A stretch of 64,000 nt of DNA from Arenibacter hampyeongensis. GTDB lineage: Bacteria > Bacteroidota > Bacteroidia > Flavobacteriales > Flavobacteriaceae. The stretch spans positions 62,001-126,000 of the forward strand of contig NZ_PIOB01000011.1 in the NCBI RefSeq assembly GCF_002909255.1, written 5' to 3'. A program made the position numbers and the translations under genes. This document shows positions 26,111 through 35,134 of this stretch, piece after piece; positions within the stretch are counted from its first letter, which is position 1; the number at the start of each line of letters is the position of its first letter. The notes under the pieces were generated by a model. That model searched no databases, was not told the origin of the DNA, and was given only the letters and a program-made list of their open reading frames with translations.

Positions 26111-29100
26111 TTGAAAATAAAAAAGGTATTAGTCGCAAATAGGGGTGAGATTGCCATACGTATATTTAGGGCATGTGTAGAGATAGGACTTAAAACAGTG
26201 GGGGTTTATACCTACGAGGACCGCTATTCCCTGCACCGTTACAAGGCAGATGAGAGTTATCAGATTGGAGAGGACAATGAGCCACTTAAACCCTATTTGG
26301 ATATCGACGCCTTGATCAGAATTGCCAAGGAAAACAGTGTGGATGCCATTCACCCTGGATATGGTTTCTTGTCCGAAAATGCCAAATTTGCCCAAAAATG
26401 TGAGGACAACGGGATTATTTTCGTAGGCCCAAAGGTTTCGGTACTAAAGGCTTTGGGGGACAAAATTACCGCCAAGGAGGTTGCTGTGGCCAACAATATC
26501 CCTATTATTCGAAGTAGTGATAAGGATTTGACCAATATTGATATTGCTCTTTCAGAAGCCAATGAAATAGGTTACCCTTTAATGCTCAAAGCTGCCTCAG
26601 GTGGAGGTGGTCGTGGAATGCGGGTTATCCGGACTGAAGATGAGCTCATAAAAGGATTTCCGGAGGCACGACGGGAATCCTTAAACGCTTTTGGAGATGA
26701 TACGGTTTTCTTGGAGAAATTTGTAGAAAACCCTAAGCATATAGAAATTCAGATCGTTGCCGATACACATGGAAATATTGTGCATTTATTTGAGCGCGAT
26801 TGTTCCGTTCAACGCCGATATCAAAAAGTAATAGAATTTGCCCCTTCCATTGGGCTACCACAGGAAACAAAGAATAATCTATACAAATATGCCATTGATA
26901 TTTGTCGTGCCGTTGACTATAATAATATTGGAACGGTCGAATTTTTGGTGGATGATGATGGCAGTATCTATTTTATAGAAGTAAACCCAAGAATACAGGT
27001 AGAGCATACGGTGACCGAAATGATTACGAACATCGATCTGGTCAAAGCTCAACTTTTTATAGCCGGAGGATACAAACTATCCGATAAGCAAATTAAAATC
27101 CAAGATCAAGCCTCTGTAGTGGTTACGGGATATGCGCTACAATGTAGAATAACCACCGAGGACCCTGGGAACGATTTTAAACCGGATTATGGAGTGGTCA
27201 CAACCTATAGAAGTGCTTCAGGATTGGGCATTAGGCTAGATGCCGGTAGTATTTATCAGGGTGTGGCAATATCACCTTTTTTTGATTCCATGTTGGTGAA
27301 GGTATCGGCAATCAGCAGAACTTTGGACGGTTCTTGTAGAAAAATGCGTAGGGCATTGGCAGAATTCCGTATCAGAGGGGTAAAGACCAATATGGCTTTC
27401 TTGGACAACATCCTGAAGCACCCTACCTTTAGGGAAGGTAAGGTTACCGTGAATTTCATTAAGAACGAACCCGAACTGTTTAAGTTTGTGGAACCACGGA
27501 ACCGTGCCAATAAATTGGTGGAATTTTTAGGGGAAACCATTGTAAACGGTAACCCTGATGTGAAGAAATTGGATAGAGATCATATTTTTTCCAAACCCAA
27601 AGTCCCTTCCTTTCCAAAGACTGAAGCCTATCCCAAAGGAACAAAGGACCTTCTAACCGAATTGGGTCCGGAACAATTTGCCCAGTGGTTGAAGAAAGAA
27701 AAAAAGATTCATTTTACCGATACTACCATGCGTGATGCCCATCAAAGTTTGCTGGCGACCCGTATGAGAACGGTAGATATGTTGAAAGTGGCCGAGGGTT
27801 ACGCAAAGAATCATCCTGAAATTTTTAGTTTGGAAGTTTGGGGAGGGGCTACCTTTGATGTTTGTCTTAGATTTTTACAGGAAAATCCTTGGGAGCGATT
27901 GGAGTTGTTGCGTAAAGCAATGCCCAATATACTACTCCAAATGTTGATAAGGGGTTCAAACGGCGTAGGATACACTGCCTACCCTGATAATTTGATAGAG
28001 AGATTTGTCGAGGAATCCTATAAATCCGGAGTAGATGTGTTTCGAATTTTCGATTCGCTCAACTGGATGAAATCCATGGGGCCATGTATAGATTATGTAC
28101 GTACCAAAACAGGTGGATTGGCCGAGGGGTCAATTTGTTATACTGGAGATATTTTGGACCCTTCCAAAACCAAGTACGACATCAAATATTATGTGCAATT
28201 GGCCAAAGACATAGAAAACGCAGGGGCACATATTTTGGGGGTAAAGGATATGGCAGGATTGTTAAAACCATATGCCGCCTACGAATTGATTTCTGCTTTA
28301 AAATCGGAAATCAATATCCCTATACATCTTCATACCCACGATACCTCCTCTACTCAGGCAGCTATGTATTTAAAAGCTATTGAGGCTGGGGTGGATGTAG
28401 TGGATGTTGCTTTGGGTGGATTGTCAGGACTTACTTCCCAGCCTAATTTTAATTCGGTGGTAGAGATGTTGCGTTTTAACGAACGCCAGAACAGCTTGAA
28501 TACCGATAAACTGGCTGAATATTCCAATTATTGGGAAACTGTACGCAATTACTACTATACCTTTGAATCAGGATTGAAGTCCGGTACAGGTGAGGTGTAC
28601 AAACATGAAATTCCGGGCGGACAGTATTCCAACCTAAAAGGGCAGGCCATAGCCTTGGGATTGGAGGATAAATTTCCTGAGGTTACCAAAATGTACGGAG
28701 AGGTAAATAAATTGTTCGGTGATATTGTAAAGGTAACCCCTAGCTCCAAAGTGGTCGGGGATATGGCGCAATATATGATCAGCAATGGGCTAACGGCGGA
28801 GGATGTTCTGGAAAGAGGGGATACCATTTCTTTTCCCCAGTCCGTAATAGGCTTCTTTAAGGGAGATTTGGGCCAGCCGGTAGGTGGTTTTCCGGCAATG
28901 TTGCAGAAAATTGTTTTAAAGGACGAAAAACCTTTTACAGATAGACCAAATGCCCATTTGGAACCTATAGATTTTGATAAGGAATTTAATGCTTTCAAAA
29001 GAAAGTTCAGCTCGGGAATGGGTCGTGAACTGCTTATTACAGATTTCCTATCCTATAAATTATATCCAAAAGTTTTTACGGATGCCTATAATCACCATGT

Positions 29101-29563
29101 GAAGTATGGAAATGTAATGAATATCCCTACCAAGAATTTCTTCTACGGCATGGAAATAGGGGAGGAGATCATTGTAGAGTTGGACAGGGGTAAAAATATA
29201 CTTGTTTCCCTTATGCTCAGAGGTGAACCAGATGATGCCGGTAACGTTAGCATATACTTTAAGGTAAACGGACAGTTGCGAAATGTAATTATTAAGGATA
29301 AATCTGTAAAAGTTGATAAGATTGAAAATGTAAAGGCGGATACCTCCAACCCTAAAGAGTGTGGTGCTCCATTGCAGGGCTTATTGTCCAGTGTATTGGT
29401 GAAGAAAAATCAGGAAGTAAAAAAGAACCAGCCCTTGTTCGTTATTGAGGCCATGAAAATGGAAACCACTGTTACAGCAACGGAAGAGGGTATTGTGGAT
29501 AGGGTTCTGTTGCAAGGAGGGTCTTTGGTAAATTCCGAGGATTTGGTGTTGGTATTAAAATAA
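26111..29563 (+). CDS. pyc: Pyruvate carboxylase
   Basis: A 1150-residue single-chain pyruvate carboxylase that makes oxaloacetate from pyruvate, bicarbonate and ATP. Domains in order are biotin carboxylase with ATP-grasp (about 1-455, start KKVLVANRGEIAIRIFRAC, glycine loop SGGGGRGMR), carboxyltransferase (about 545-825, FTDTTMRDAHQSLLATRMR, metal-site HLHTHD), and biotinyl carrier at the C-terminus with EAMKMETT, biotin Lys about 1116. The gene starts with TTG: a TAA lies two codons upstream in frame, and the family N-terminus begins right at this codon. It should be biotinylated by the BirA encoded at 14.4 kb. It is transcribed alone and feeds the TCA cycle. Confidence 0.97.
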   Translation: MKIKKVLVANRGEIAIRIFRACVEIGLKTVGVYTYEDRYSLHRYKADESYQIGEDNEPLKPYLDIDALIRIAKENSVDAIHPGYGFLSENAKFAQKCEDNGIIFVGPKVSVLKALGDKITAKEVAVANNIPIIRSSDKDLTNIDIALSEANEIGYPLMLKAASGGGGRGMRVIRTEDELIKGFPEARRESLNAFGDDTVFLEKFVENPKHIEIQIVADTHGNIVHLFERDCSVQRRYQKVIEFAPSIGLPQETKNNLYKYAIDICRAVDYNNIGTVEFLVDDDGSIYFIEVNPRIQVEHTVTEMITNIDLVKAQLFIAGGYKLSDKQIKIQDQASVVVTGYALQCRITTEDPGNDFKPDYGVVTTYRSASGLGIRLDAGSIYQGVAISPFFDSMLVKVSAISRTLDGSCRKMRRALAEFRIRGVKTNMAFLDNILKHPTFREGKVTVNFIKNEPELFKFVEPRNRANKLVEFLGETIVNGNPDVKKLDRDHIFSKPKVPSFPKTEAYPKGTKDLLTELGPEQFAQWLKKEKKIHFTDTTMRDAHQSLLATRMRTVDMLKVAEGYAKNHPEIFSLEVWGGATFDVCLRFLQENPWERLELLRKAMPNILLQMLIRGSNGVGYTAYPDNLIERFVEESYKSGVDVFRIFDSLNWMKSMGPCIDYVRTKTGGLAEGSICYTGDILDPSKTKYDIKYYVQLAKDIENAGAHILGVKDMAGLLKPYAAYELISALKSEINIPIHLHTHDTSSTQAAMYLKAIEAGVDVVDVALGGLSGLTSQPNFNSVVEMLRFNERQNSLNTDKLAEYSNYWETVRNYYYTFESGLKSGTGEVYKHEIPGGQYSNLKGQAIALGLEDKFPEVTKMYGEVNKLFGDIVKVTPSSKVVGDMAQYMISNGLTAEDVLERGDTISFPQSVIGFFKGDLGQPVGGFPAMLQKIVLKDEKPFTDRPNAHLEPIDFDKEFNAFKRKFSSGMGRELLITDFLSYKLYPKVFTDAYNHHVKYGNVMNIPTKNFFYGMEIGEEIIVELDRGKNILVSLMLRGEPDDAGNVSIYFKVNGQLRNVIIKDKSVKVDKIENVKADTSNPKECGAPLQGLLSSVLVKKNQEVKKNQPLFVIEAMKMETTVTATEEGIVDRVLLQGGSLVNSEDLVLVLK

Positions 29564-29595
29564 AGGCAAAGCGCTGCTTGTTTTGTATTCCGCTT

Positions 29596-29631
29596 GCAGG
29601 GGTAATTCAATTTTTTTTTGAAATTCCCTGC
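29596..29631 (+). terminator. Hairpin after pyc
   Basis: GCAGGG and CCCTGC flank AATTCAA and TTGAAATT arms around a T-rich loop, 33 bases after the pyc stop. The stem is plausible as a transcript end, but no T-run follows the 3' arm, so it may instead be an RNA-stabilising structure. Confidence 0.4.
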
Positions 29632-29699
29632 AATTCCTTTGTTTAAGCCTATACCTTTGTAAGATCAAAAGTCCTTTATAATGACTAACTTCTATCCCA

Positions 29700-30407
29700 A
29701 TGTTTATTCATACCCATCCATACGAACCTTTTTTATTTGAGGATGTCACAAAGCTGATCGTAGGGACCTTGCCACCGCCAAGATTTACTATTGGTGAATT
29801 AAAGGAAGGGGATGTTGATTTTTGTTACGGAAGTCGTGATGGTCAATTATGGCCGATTTTAGATCGTATTTTTGAACTGAATTTGGATTTTGCAACTACG
29901 GAAAAAGCCATTCAGCAACGCATGGATTTTTTAAGAGATCAAAAAATCGGTATTTGTGATATAGTGAAAAGTGCAGAACGTACCAAGATCGATGCCTCAG
30001 ATCTAGGGATGGAGAATATTGTTTTGAGAGACCTGTTTGCCTATCTTCAACAATCTTCCAAGGTGGAAACCCTTTTGTTTACTGGGGGCAATAGTAAAAA
30101 TGGTCCTGAATACTTTTTTAGAAAATATGTAAAAGAACATGGTGCATCACTGGAATTGATTTCCAATGAGGTACCACGTATTCACCAATTTAGGCTGCCT
30201 AGGATAAAGGAAGAAATTTCATTAAGCTCCTCCGCAAAGACCTCAATTTATAAAGAGAGAATTATAAAAACAGTGTCCTTGACTGCGCCTTCCGGTGCTG
30301 CCAATAGGGCTGTGGGAAGCTTGGAGGCTTATAAAGCAATGAAAAATAAAAACCCTGAATTCAATACGATCGATTTCAGGGTTTTGCAGTATAAAGAATT
30401 CTTTTAG
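29700..30407 (+). CDS. Uracil-DNA glycosylase-family protein
   Basis: A 235-residue protein with features of the uracil-DNA-glycosylase fold. LIVGTLPPPRF near residue 20 corresponds to the catalytic-loop strand, and CYGSRDGQLWPIL (about 41-53) and LLFTGGNSKNGPEYFF (about 123-138) are conserved in the flavobacterial group that I recall annotated this way. It is distinct from Ung. An ATG 19 bases upstream is out of frame, so the ATG at 29700 is used. A TACCTTTG box (29652-29659) may be its -7 element, without a -33 match. Activity on uracil is not demonstrated by sequence. Confidence 0.65.
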   Translation: MFIHTHPYEPFLFEDVTKLIVGTLPPPRFTIGELKEGDVDFCYGSRDGQLWPILDRIFELNLDFATTEKAIQQRMDFLRDQKIGICDIVKSAERTKIDASDLGMENIVLRDLFAYLQQSSKVETLLFTGGNSKNGPEYFFRKYVKEHGASLELISNEVPRIHQFRLPRIKEEISLSSSAKTSIYKERIIKTVSLTAPSGAANRAVGSLEAYKAMKNKNPEFNTIDFRVLQYKEFF

Positions 30408-30439
30408 AGGCATTCCTCCAGATTTCATCCAGTGTAAAA

Positions 30440-30841
30440 CTAAATTTTAATTTTTAAAGTTAACCCTGGGTAGTGCTTTGTGGTAACCAAATTTTCTCCT
30501 GTTAAATAAATAGGTTTAAAGTCAAATGCCATGGACATGGCTGTTCTCTTATTTTTGCCAGCACTGATAAAATAGGGAATACTGGCTCCATCGACTAATA
30601 TTCCCGCTACGCCAATGATGCCAGCTATATCAGTGGAACTGTTGGAACCACTATTCCAGCTGGTATTGAATGCAGCGAACCCGCCAATCGCCATTGCCGT
30701 TCCCCCGCCTAATAAAATCCAGGCAGTGGTTTTCTGTTTTTTGCTTTTTTGTAAAAAATAATCTTTGGAGAATTCTTTAGTCTGTCCTTCTAGAATAGAA
30801 CTGACAAGTAGTAATGCAAGAAGTAAACGAATTGTTTTCAT
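30440..30841 (-). CDS. Small membrane protein of unknown function
   Basis: A 133-residue protein with an N-terminal signal peptide or helix (MKTIRLLLALLLVSSILEGQ), a Lys-rich segment, two hydrophobic stretches (about 40-58 and 72-93, rich in Gly and Ala), and a C-terminal strand (YPGLTLKIKI). I recognise the general type from Bacteroidota genomes but no family name or function. Its neighbours are convergent or distant, and it has no clear partner. Confidence 0.6.
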   Translation of the reverse strand: MKTIRLLLALLLVSSILEGQTKEFSKDYFLQKSKKQKTTAWILLGGGTAMAIGGFAAFNTSWNSGSNSSTDIAGIIGVAGILVDGASIPYFISAGKNKRTAMSMAFDFKPIYLTGENLVTTKHYPGLTLKIKI

Positions 30842-31196
30842 GACATTTTTATTAATGACAATTTAGATATTCATCTTATTCAGGGGGCAACTACTTTTTT
30901 AAGGTATTTAAAGGGCTAAGAATTAGTGGTTTACTATATTAAAGGTAATTGTTAATTTTGGATAATCAATCTGCTTTATCCTTAAATTAAATGAATGGTT
31001 TATAAGTAATTTTAGACGGGCAGTGTGCTCGTTTGTGCAGAATGATAATGATAATGTGAAAATGATTGGATGGTTTGTAGCAGGTTTATTATCCATGATA
31101 TAATCACAAAATTTAGGAAGGCTTCCCGTTCCAATTCATAGGGCCCTTTTAGAAAGGAATAAAGAATTGTGTTTAAAAGGATATTACAGACCTTTG

Positions 31197-31220
31197 GATT
31201 CCTGCCTTCGCAGGAATGAC
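31197..31220 (-). repeat. Dispersed palindromic repeat, copy A
   Basis: On the minus strand it reads GTCATTCCTGC-GAAG-GCAGGAATC. It is a palindromic hairpin of a kind found scattered in many bacterial genomes, often mistranslated as HSCEGRNP. It lies inverted with respect to copy B, 119 bases away. Confidence 0.75.
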
Positions 31221-31338
31221 AACGCGTGAAATGTTCTGTATGAATCGAATATAAGTTTATTGGAATAAAAACAAAATTGAGGAAGATTACCCTTTTCAAT
31301 CTGTAGAATTGTTGTTGAAGGGAATTAAATGTTTTTAT

Positions 31339-31362
31339 GTCATTCCTGCTCAGGCAGGAATC
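31339..31362 (+). repeat. Dispersed palindromic repeat, copy B
   Basis: On the plus strand it reads GTCATTCCTGC-TCAG-GCAGGAATC, the same stem as copy A with a different 4-base loop. It lies just beyond the 3' end of the last gene of the trp transcript and may act as a transcript-end hairpin. Confidence 0.75.
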
Positions 31363-31379
31363 TATAATCCTTTGGACTA

Positions 31380-31595
31380 TTACTTTTTAAGGACTTTTAA
31401 GGCCAATATTCTAAACAACAAAACAAACGGGAAGCCATGCAGTACCACATCGAACCAGTCCATGGGTTTCATTCCAGTAGCACCTCCCAATATCCATTTT
31501 AATTTACCTAGAATATGTGGTTCGGGAAAAAAGGGAGCCAGCCCGAGGGTTAAGCATAAAAGCAAAATTAGTTTCCAATTATTTAAAATTTCCAT
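31380..31595 (-). CDS. Small two-helix membrane protein at end of trp operon
   Basis: A 71-residue protein with two membrane helices (about 7-22 and 50-66) joined by a conserved-looking loop (PEPHILGKLKWILGGATGMKPMDW). I recall this Pro/Gly-rich loop from small conserved proteins in Bacteroidota, some labelled RND transporter-like without experimental support. It starts 4 bases after the trpA stop, so it is probably co-transcribed with the trp genes; a role in tryptophan metabolism is not implied by its sequence. Confidence 0.7.
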   Translation of the reverse strand: MEILNNWKLILLLCLTLGLAPFFPEPHILGKLKWILGGATGMKPMDWFDVVLHGFPFVLLFRILALKVLKK

Positions 31596-31599
31596 AGGG

Positions 31600-32364
31600 C
31601 TATTTTCGAATTCCTTTTACAAAATCCCCAATTTTGTCTACTCCATTTTCCGTCAGAAATTTAATAAAGGCAGAGCCAATAATTGCTCCCTTTGCCTGAT
31701 TAGTTGCCTGTTTGAAGGTTTCTGAATTGCTTATTCCAAAGCCAACTACCTGGGGGTTCTTCAACTTCATATTCGCTATACGCTTAAAGTAGGTTTCCTG
31801 ATTATTGCCGAAACCCACTTGGGAACCGGTAACACTAGCGGAACTTACCATATAAATGAATCCGTCCGAAGCAGCATCTATTTGATGGATTCGTTCATCA
31901 CTGGTTTGTGGGGTAATCAAGAAAACATTCACAAGGCCATATTTTTTAAAAATGGCTTCATAGTTTTCCTGGTACACATCCAATGGCAGATCGGGCAAAA
32001 TAAGTCCGTCAATTCCAATTTCTTGACATTTCCTGCAAAAATCCTCTACTCCGTATTGCAAAACCGGATTAAAATATCCCATTAGGATCAAGGGTATGGA
32101 AACCGATTTCCGAATATCCTTCAATTGTTGAAATAATACCGCTGTGGTCATCCCATTTTTCAGGGCTTTGGTAGAACTGGCCTGAATGGTAGGACCATCG
32201 GCCAACGGATCACTAAAGGGCAATCCAATCTCTATGAGATCAACTCCGTTTTTTTCGAGGTCTTGAATGATTTTTACTGTATCGTTCAATGATGGGTAAC
32301 CTGCAGTAAAGTATATAGATAATATTTTTTTATCTGCCTGTAGTTTTTGGTGTATTCTGTTCAT
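31600..32364 (-). CDS. trpA: Tryptophan synthase alpha chain
   Basis: A 254-residue TIM-barrel protein that cleaves indole-3-glycerol phosphate to indole and glyceraldehyde 3-phosphate and passes indole to TrpB. The ATG at 32364 (MNRIHQKLQADKK) is chosen over a longer open frame that runs back into trpB. Visible motifs are LIEIGLPFSDPLADGPTIQ (catalytic Glu in EIGLPF), GLILPDLPL and GFGISNSE. It is the last biosynthetic gene of the operon, 49 bases after trpB. Confidence 0.95.
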   Translation of the reverse strand: MNRIHQKLQADKKILSIYFTAGYPSLNDTVKIIQDLEKNGVDLIEIGLPFSDPLADGPTIQASSTKALKNGMTTAVLFQQLKDIRKSVSIPLILMGYFNPVLQYGVEDFCRKCQEIGIDGLILPDLPLDVYQENYEAIFKKYGLVNVFLITPQTSDERIHQIDAASDGFIYMVSSASVTGSQVGFGNNQETYFKRIANMKLKNPQVVGFGISNSETFKQATNQAKGAIIGSAFIKFLTENGVDKIGDFVKGIRK

Positions 32365-32413
32365 TCTAACTTTATTTTTTACATTCCCACTAAAGCTGGA
32401 ATGTTTAAATGGC

Positions 32414-33595
32414 TTACAGTTTAAAATAATTGATGTAGGTGTCCAAGTCCTTATCACCTCGACCAGATAGGTTGAAAACCACCACATCCTCTGGTTTGAA
32501 CTTTCTGGTTTCCAGAATGGCAAAGGCATGCGAGGACTCTATGGCGGGTATAATTCCTTCCAATTTGGACAATACCATCCCGGCCTGCATGGCCTCATCG
32601 TCTGTTACTGCAATAAATTCAGCTCTTCCTGTTTTATATAAATGTGCATGCATGGGTCCCACCCCTGGATAATCAAGTCCTGCGGAAATGGAATAGGGTT
32701 CCGTAATCTGCCCATCTACAGTTTGCATCAACAGGGTTTTACATCCATGAATAATCCCCATTTTTCCGAGAACGGAAGTGGCTGCACTTTCACCACTATC
32801 CACTCCTTTTCCTGCTGCTTCAACGGCAATAATGCCAACTTCCCTTTCATGTAGGAAATGATAGAAGGTCCCAGCAGCATTACTGCCACCCCCTATACAT
32901 GCCACAACATAATCTGGATTCTCTTTGCCTTCCTTCTCTTTTAACTGCCATTTTATCTCTTCGGAAATAATGGACTGAAACCGTGTTACCATATCAGGGT
33001 AGGGGTGTGGGCCAATAGCCGATCCAATAATATAATGGGTGTCCACAGGGTTGTTGATCCAATCCCTAATGGCTTCATTGGTGGCATCCTTAAGGGTTCT
33101 GCTTCCTGATAGTGCCGGCCTTACCTCTGCACCCAACATTTTCATGCGGGCAACATTGGGAGCCTGTCTGGCAATATCTATTTCCCCCATATATACTATA
33201 CACTCCATTCCCATAAGGGCACATACCGTGGCTGTTGCAACACCATGTTGACCGGCACCTGTTTCGGCGATAATCCTGGTCTTGCCAAGGCGTTTGGCCA
33301 TTAATATTTGCCCGATGGTATTATTAACTTTATGGGCACCGGTATGATTTAGGTCTTCGCGCTTTAAATAAACTTTGGTGTTGTACTTTTCAGACAAACG
33401 CTTCGCAAAATAAAGCGGTGAAGGCCTGCCTACATAATCCTTCAATAATTGGTCAAATTCCTTTTTAAATGAAGGCTCTGCCATTATTTTCAGGTACTGC
33501 TGCCTAAGGTTTTCAACATTAGGGTAGAGCATTTCAGGGATAAAAGCTCCTCCAAATTCTCCATAATAACCTTTTTCGTCTACGTTGTAATTCAT
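32414..33595 (-). CDS. trpB: Tryptophan synthase beta chain
   Basis: A 393-residue PLP enzyme that condenses indole with serine to tryptophan. The PLP lysine lies in [10 protein letters not shown] (about 82-91), and the phosphate-binding glycine loop is [10 protein letters not shown] (about 230-239). [12 protein letters not shown] (about 112-123) is also typical. Length is that of the standard TrpB1 type. It lies 49 bases after the trpF stop. Confidence 0.97.
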   Translation of the reverse strand: MNYNVDEKGYYGEFGGAFIPEMLYPNVENLRQQYLKIMAEPSFKKEFDQLLKDYVGRPSPLYFAKRLSEKYNTKVYLKREDLNHTGAHKVNNTIGQILMAKRLGKTRIIAETGAGQHGVATATVCALMGMECIVYMGEIDIARQAPNVARMKMLGAEVRPALSGSRTLKDATNEAIRDWINNPVDTHYIIGSAIGPHPYPDMVTRFQSIISEEIKWQLKEKEGKENPDYVVACIGGGSNAAGTFYHFLHEREVGIIAVEAAGKGVDSGESAATSVLGKMGIIHGCKTLLMQTVDGQITEPYSISAGLDYPGVGPMHAHLYKTGRAEFIAVTDDEAMQAGMVLSKLEGIIPAIESSHAFAILETRKFKPEDVVVFNLSGRGDKDLDTYINYFKL

Positions 33596-33644
33596 CGTTT
33601 TATAATCTAGTATTCAGCACTAAGTATTCAGTATTGGATTCTCA

Positions 33645-34295
33645 CTACTCAATTCCCATTACTTCTATAAATTTCTTCAATTTGTCAATATCCTTTAATC
33701 CCGGTTCCAATTCAAACTTACTATTCACATCTATGGCATGGCAATATTTTGATTCTGGTCTATGTTGAAATTGCTTTATTTTTTCAATCTCGTCCAAGCC
33801 TATTCCACCACTTAAAAAATAGGGTTTGGTGGAGGGATAGTTTTTCAAGACCTCCCAGCTAAACGTATAGCCGTTGCCTCCGGGTAATTTCCCTTTGGTG
33901 TCAAAAAGATAATAATCGCATACCTCTTCATAGGGAGTCAAAACACCAAAGTCAAAATCGTCCTTGATAGAAAACACTTTAATGATTTTAAGGTTTGCCG
34001 CCCCTGGAGCTTTTGTACGGTCATTGTTCAACCTTTTAAGGTTGCGGCAGAATTCTGGACTTTCCTTTCCATGCAATTGAACGGCATCCAAACCAAAGGT
34101 TTCAATATTTTTTAAAACTTCCTCAATTGTGGCATCTACAAAAACACCTACCTTTTTAATTGTAGGCGGCAATTGCGGAATGTTTCCTTCAAAAAACCGT
34201 TTGGATGGTTTCCAAAATATAAAACCAAGATAATCCGGACTTAGGGCGGCTACCTCCAAAGTATTCAAATTCATACCGCACACTTTCAGTTTCAT
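33645..34295 (-). CDS. trpF: Phosphoribosylanthranilate isomerase
   Basis: A 216-residue TIM-barrel enzyme that isomerises phosphoribosylanthranilate to CdRP. The catalytic Cys is in the opening KVCGMN (about 3-8), the family GFIFWKPSKRF motif is at about 25-35, and VQLHGKE is at about 72-78. The catalytic Asp is probably in YLFDTKGKLPGGNG. FLSGGIG and AIDVNSKFE match the phosphate-binding end of the barrel. It follows trpC by 10 bases. Confidence 0.94.
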   Translation of the reverse strand: MKLKVCGMNLNTLEVAALSPDYLGFIFWKPSKRFFEGNIPQLPPTIKKVGVFVDATIEEVLKNIETFGLDAVQLHGKESPEFCRNLKRLNNDRTKAPGAANLKIIKVFSIKDDFDFGVLTPYEEVCDYYLFDTKGKLPGGNGYTFSWEVLKNYPSTKPYFLSGGIGLDEIEKIKQFQHRPESKYCHAIDVNSKFELEPGLKDIDKLKKFIEVMGIE

Positions 34296-34305
34296 GGCTA
34301 TTTTG

Positions 34306-35088
34306 TTATTTAATCGATTTAATAAAATGTAAGGCGCTCTCTCCAGGATTATCGGTTTTCATAAAATTCTCACCTATTAAAAATCCTTGGTATCCATGTG
34401 GTTTTAATTCTTGAATAGCTTCAATGTTACTTATGCCACTTTCAGATACCTTTACAAAATCGTCAGGAATTAAAGTGGATAAATTTTTACTGGTGTCGAG
34501 GCTGACTTCAAACGATTTTAGATTTCGATTATTTACACCCAGCATATCCAAACTTGGCATAAGGGACTTGTGTAACTCTTCTTCGTCATGAACCTCCAAC
34601 AACACATCCAAATGCAATTGTTTGGCAAATTCGGAAAATGCTTTTATCTCGGCCCGGGTCAAAATGGCCGCAATTAATAAAATTACATCTGCGCCATGGG
34701 CCTTGGCTTCCAAAAGTTGATATTCGTCTATGATGAATTCTTTGCGAAGTAAAGGCATTTGCACGGAAGCCCTGGCCAATAATAGGTCATCCAAAGAACC
34801 TCCAAAATACTTTCCGTCTGTTAAAACGGACATGCCACAGGCACCTGCATTTTCATAGCCGACCGCGACATCTGTAACACTGTTGTTTTGGTTGATGACC
34901 GATCTGGATGGAGACCTTCGTTTGTGCTCGGCGATGATTCCACTATTGCTATTTCTAAGGGCATTTGCCAATGAAACGGTAGTTCTGTTAAACAATACAG
35001 AAGCCTCCAATTGGGTAACCGGGATAATCGATTTCTTTAAATCTACTTCCTTTCTTTTATCCAAAACTATTTTGTCCAGTATATTCAT
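34306..35088 (-). CDS. trpC: Indole-3-glycerol phosphate synthase
   Basis: A 260-residue TIM-barrel enzyme that closes the indole ring. IIAEHKRRSPSRS (about 50-62) contains the catalytic Lys and phosphate-contact residues, followed by MSVLTDGKYFGGS (about 85-97), LLRKEFIIDEYQ (about 112-123) and LGVNNRNLKSFEV (about 182-194). It is a single-function TrpC, not fused to TrpF, which is a separate gene downstream. Confidence 0.95.
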   Translation of the reverse strand: MNILDKIVLDKRKEVDLKKSIIPVTQLEASVLFNRTTVSLANALRNSNSGIIAEHKRRSPSRSVINQNNSVTDVAVGYENAGACGMSVLTDGKYFGGSLDDLLLARASVQMPLLRKEFIIDEYQLLEAKAHGADVILLIAAILTRAEIKAFSEFAKQLHLDVLLEVHDEEELHKSLMPSLDMLGVNNRNLKSFEVSLDTSKNLSTLIPDDFVKVSESGISNIEAIQELKPHGYQGFLIGENFMKTDNPGESALHFIKSIK

Positions 35089-35134
35089 GGGTACTATAAC
35101 GCCAGTCTAGGCTTGGCAGTTTAATTTTTATTTG

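Larger units (their letters stand above)
30842..31379. other. Gene-poor gap with two dispersed repeats
   Basis: This stretch between a small membrane protein gene and the 3' end of the trp operon holds no gene I can support. Two open frames run through it, but their translations owe their apparent content to the palindromic repeats at 31197 and 31339. The rest is AT-rich without recognisable motifs. Confidence 0.6.

Noticed and set aside
31012..31299. Open frame of 95 codons on the minus strand
   Set aside because: Its apparent content (HSCEGRNP) comes from the palindromic repeat at 31197; no family match and no conserved start.
31309..31725. Open frame of 138 codons on the plus strand
   Set aside because: It contains the second repeat copy (VIPAQAGI) and runs antisense through the small membrane gene and the end of trpA.
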